From Erigeron canadensis (taxonomy: Eukaryota; Streptophyta; Magnoliopsida; Asterales; Asteraceae), in assembly GCF_010389155.1 (NCBI RefSeq), contig NC_057763.1, positions 32,780,645 through 32,844,644 on the forward strand: a stretch of DNA of 64,000 nt. Direction: 5' to 3'. The notes under the pieces are model-generated. The model had not been told where the DNA came from, searched no databases, and was given only the letters and a program-made list of their open reading frames with translations. Within the stretch, counting starts at the first letter, position 1. Each line of letters begins with the position of its first letter. Shown here one piece after another: positions 62,012-64,000 of the stretch. Both the position numbers and the translations under genes were made by a program.

Positions 62012-62274
62012 TAGAGATGGCCAAAAAACCCGGTCTTGATAAACCGAAATCGTGACCTGAAAAAAACCAGTTTCTCAAGAACCGATCAACCGGTTTCACT
62101 TTTGGATCTAAAAATCGGTTCCGGACCGGTTCCTAAGCAATTCGGAACCGGTTCTTGATCAAAAAAATAAATAAAAAAAACTGAAAAAAACCCGGTCAAA
62201 CGTTGACCAATAACCGGTTCCAGTCAACATTGACTGGAATCGTTTCTCCAAAAACCGGATTTTGGCCACGTCTA
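62012..62274. mobile_element. hAT-like MITE with ACCGGTTCC repeats
   Basis: Inverted ends TAGAGATGGCCAAAA and TAGACGTGGCCAAAA (reversed right end), flanked by CCTTTGAG (62004-62011) and CCTTTGAA (62275-62282). The interior is rich in AACCGGTTC-type palindromes in both orientations. 263 bp, non-coding. Confidence 0.65.
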
Positions 62275-62515
62275 CCTTTGAACAATTCATATCCAAGCTA
62301 AGAAAATGAACCCTATATATACCAATCATGTTGAGTATATTTTATTATTCGTGCTGACTTATTGATTATGAAATTTATATGTGTATCACAACAATCATCA
62401 TTTTACCCACAAAAAGTAAATATTAGATGGAAAGCAAATAAAGGTTTTATTTACTCAACTCATTTGAAAACGAGTTTTTAATCTGATAAAATATTATGTG
62501 ATTAGTATTTTAGAA

Positions 62516-62762
62516 TGTAAACAGCTTTACACGAATTGTTATAGTGTGTATCAAACTTCAATCTCATGCATTGTATGTAATGAACTTTCAAATCTTGTGC
62601 ATTGTATGTATCTGAGTATATATGACAATCATATAAGCTGTCACTTGTAAGTTTTTGATTGGTCAAATACATACAATGCATAGAGTTTGAAAGTTCATTA
62701 CATACAATACACGAGATTGAAGTTCGATACACACTTTAACAATTCGTGTAAAGTTGTTTACA
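62516..62762. repeat. Long hairpin (foldback), about 247 bp
   Basis: Arms of about 95 bp: TGTAAACAGCTTTACACGAATTG at the left is mirrored by CAATTCGTGTAAAGTTGTTTACA at the right, with a loop of about 55 bp around 62640. The arms also contain internal direct repeats (TGCATTGTATGTA twice). Confidence 0.85.
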
Positions 62763-62785
62763 TATGGATGTACTAATCCTTATTA

Positions 62786-63310
62786 TTTTTGTCACTTCAA
62801 AGTTGAAAGATGTAGTTTAAGAATTTGCCTTGCAATAAATATAGTATCAAATAATAGTGTAATTGAATTGAGTCAGATAAAACTTGAAACTCCCAAAATA
62901 TGACATATAAGTAATAATCATTATGCAGTTCATGTAGTGAATTATTTTGTTTAAAGAAGTTTATTTTTTAAAAGTGCCCCAAAAAACCCTCTAAAAAGCC
63001 TCCATCAAACACACATAATGTTTAAGTTTGACCTTTGACTAAGTTTATATTGATTTAGCATAAGGTCAAGCTTAGACATTAAGTGTGTTTGATGGAGGCT
63101 TTTTAGAGGTTTTTTTAGAACATTTTTAAAAAATAAACTTCTTTAAACAAAATAATTCACTACATGAACTGCAAAATAATTATTACTTATGTGTCACATT
63201 TTGGGGAGTTTCAAGTTTTATCTGACTCAATTCAATTACACTATTATTTGATACTATATTTATTGCAAGACAAATTCTTAAACTACATCTTTCAACTTTG
63301 AAGTGACAAA
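62786..63310. repeat. Near-perfect palindrome, about 525 bp
   Basis: Arms of about 250 bp separated by about 26 bp near 63047-63060. Outer ends GTCACTTCAAAGTTG and CAACTTTGAAGTGAC. Few mismatches by eye. No terminal motif or target duplication of a known superfamily. Begins only 24 bp after the preceding hairpin. Confidence 0.88.
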
Positions 63311-63893
63311 ATTAAAAGTCAAGATTCAATGATCATCATTGAATCTTAGCCTTTAATTTTAATTCAAAAGCCATAATTCTTCTAACTTGAAAAAATCCTT
63401 ATCCTGTTACAAGTCGATCTTTTAATTAGTCACAAGTAGGCTCGCTGGATTACAGGTCGTTGTCTTAAAAAATAAAAATTATAAACCGTTACACAAATTA
63501 TTCCAAGAAGTCATGCGTTACGTGTTAACTCTTAGCAAAATTGGACCCACTTCTTCAACCCCCAAAACCAAACCCTACTTCAAATTTTGACATTTTTGAC
63601 TTGAAAAAACTTTCCTAATTAACAGGCAAGTCTACCAGTCCCCCCCATTATCTACCATTTCTTTCAATAAATTAATCATTTATATTTTGATTTAAATTCT
63701 ACTTTTAAAGCAATCAAAACCCCCATAAGCCTTTACTTTCCAAGGTACATGATCCAACACACACTTAGCCCCTTTATATATATATCTATCTATATATTTG
63801 TGGTGGGGTTTTTGTAAAACTGATCTAGATCTTGTTATTTTTCTGATATTTGTATAAAGTTTGAACCTTTTTTCATTTTTGTGAAAAACCCAG
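63311..63893 (+). promoter_or_regulatory. Upstream region of the last gene
   Basis: TATA-rich sequence CTTTATATATATATCTATCTATATA at about 63773-63797 lies roughly 100 bp before the start codon and could act as TATA box. No other site can be assigned. Confidence 0.4.
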
Positions 63894-64000
63894 ATGGCTG
63901 ATGATGATGATAAACAAGTGATTGAAGAGAAAAAGAGTGATGATAAAAGCAAGAAAAACAAGAAGAAAAGAGGGATATTTTCAAGAATATGGAATGCAGT
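63894..64000 (+). CDS. N-terminus of a Lunapark-like protein (partial)
   Basis: The ATG at 63894 starts a frame open to the window end (35 codons plus two bases). It begins MADDDDKQVIEEKK, continues with a lysine-rich stretch and then KKKRGIFSRIWNAV. The basic block followed by RG-x-x-SRIWN resembles the start of plant Lunapark proteins, which stabilise three-way ER tubule junctions and carry two membrane segments and a zinc finger further on; those parts lie outside the window. The start codon has a plausible context and a TATA-rich region about 100 bp upstream. The gene start is likely real; the family name is tentative. Confidence 0.5.
   Translation, partial: MADDDDKQVIEEKKSDDKSKKNKKKRGIFSRIWNA

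Noticed and set aside
62516..63310. Calling the palindromes MIRNA genes
   Set aside because: Arms of 95 and 250 bp are long for a miRNA precursor and no mature small RNA can be inferred from sequence alone.

Overview
The window is nuclear DNA of a flowering plant, most likely an asterid eudicot. It is AT-rich and intron-containing, with plant-type gene families (14-3-3, TTL) and a dense load of plant transposons. I place it in a Daisy-like or related eudicot lineage only by general impression. Nothing looks bacterial, organellar or viral.

Three real host genes can be supported. (1) An intact epsilon-group (mu-like) 14-3-3 gene at 4136-6882, + strand, whose splicing I could reconstruct to 258 residues. 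(2) A TTL gene (tetratricopeptide repeats plus thioredoxin-like domain) at 28472-31634, - strand, seven exons, reconstructed to 690 residues with every junction in frame. (3) The first 35 codons of a gene at 63894, + strand, running off the end, whose start resembles the ER-shaping Lunapark family. I see no operon-like or pathway link between them.

Everything else is intergenic and repetitive. From left to right: a Helitron remnant split by a SINE (about 0.9-1.4 kb); a hAT-like MITE (3.3 kb); a SINE in intron 1 of the 14-3-3 gene; a SINE at 7.7 kb; a 5.9-kb PIF/Harbinger element (8059-14006) with a dead transposase and at least four nested insertions, including a 2.46-kb solo LTR inside a foldback MITE; a hAT-like element full of CACGACACG/TTAACAGGTC repeats nested in a MITE (15.2-15.9 kb); and a complete but gag-less and frameshifted Tat-lineage Ty3/Gypsy element in minus orientation (16304-22863) with a second, antisense open frame in its 3' region.

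Between 23 and 48 kb lie several short non-autonomous Helitrons, a long-TIR MULE-like element inserted in an older repeat, a Tourist MITE, an Au-like SINE, and a truncated relative of the Gypsy element. At 49.0-52.5 kb a young non-autonomous Copia-type LTR element sits inside the first bases of a Stowaway MITE. At 55-58 kb there is a 1-kb Helitron and a broken Myb/SANT-like Harbinger ORF1. At 62.0-63.3 kb a hAT-like MITE is followed by two back-to-back long palindromes, about 0.6 kb upstream of the last gene.

I found no convincing previously undescribed system. The observations most worth checking are the antisense frame in the Gypsy element, the paired palindromes, the nested Harbinger block and the separation of Harbinger transposase and ORF1 onto two elements. 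All coordinates come from reading by eye; element borders rest on target-site duplications where stated.
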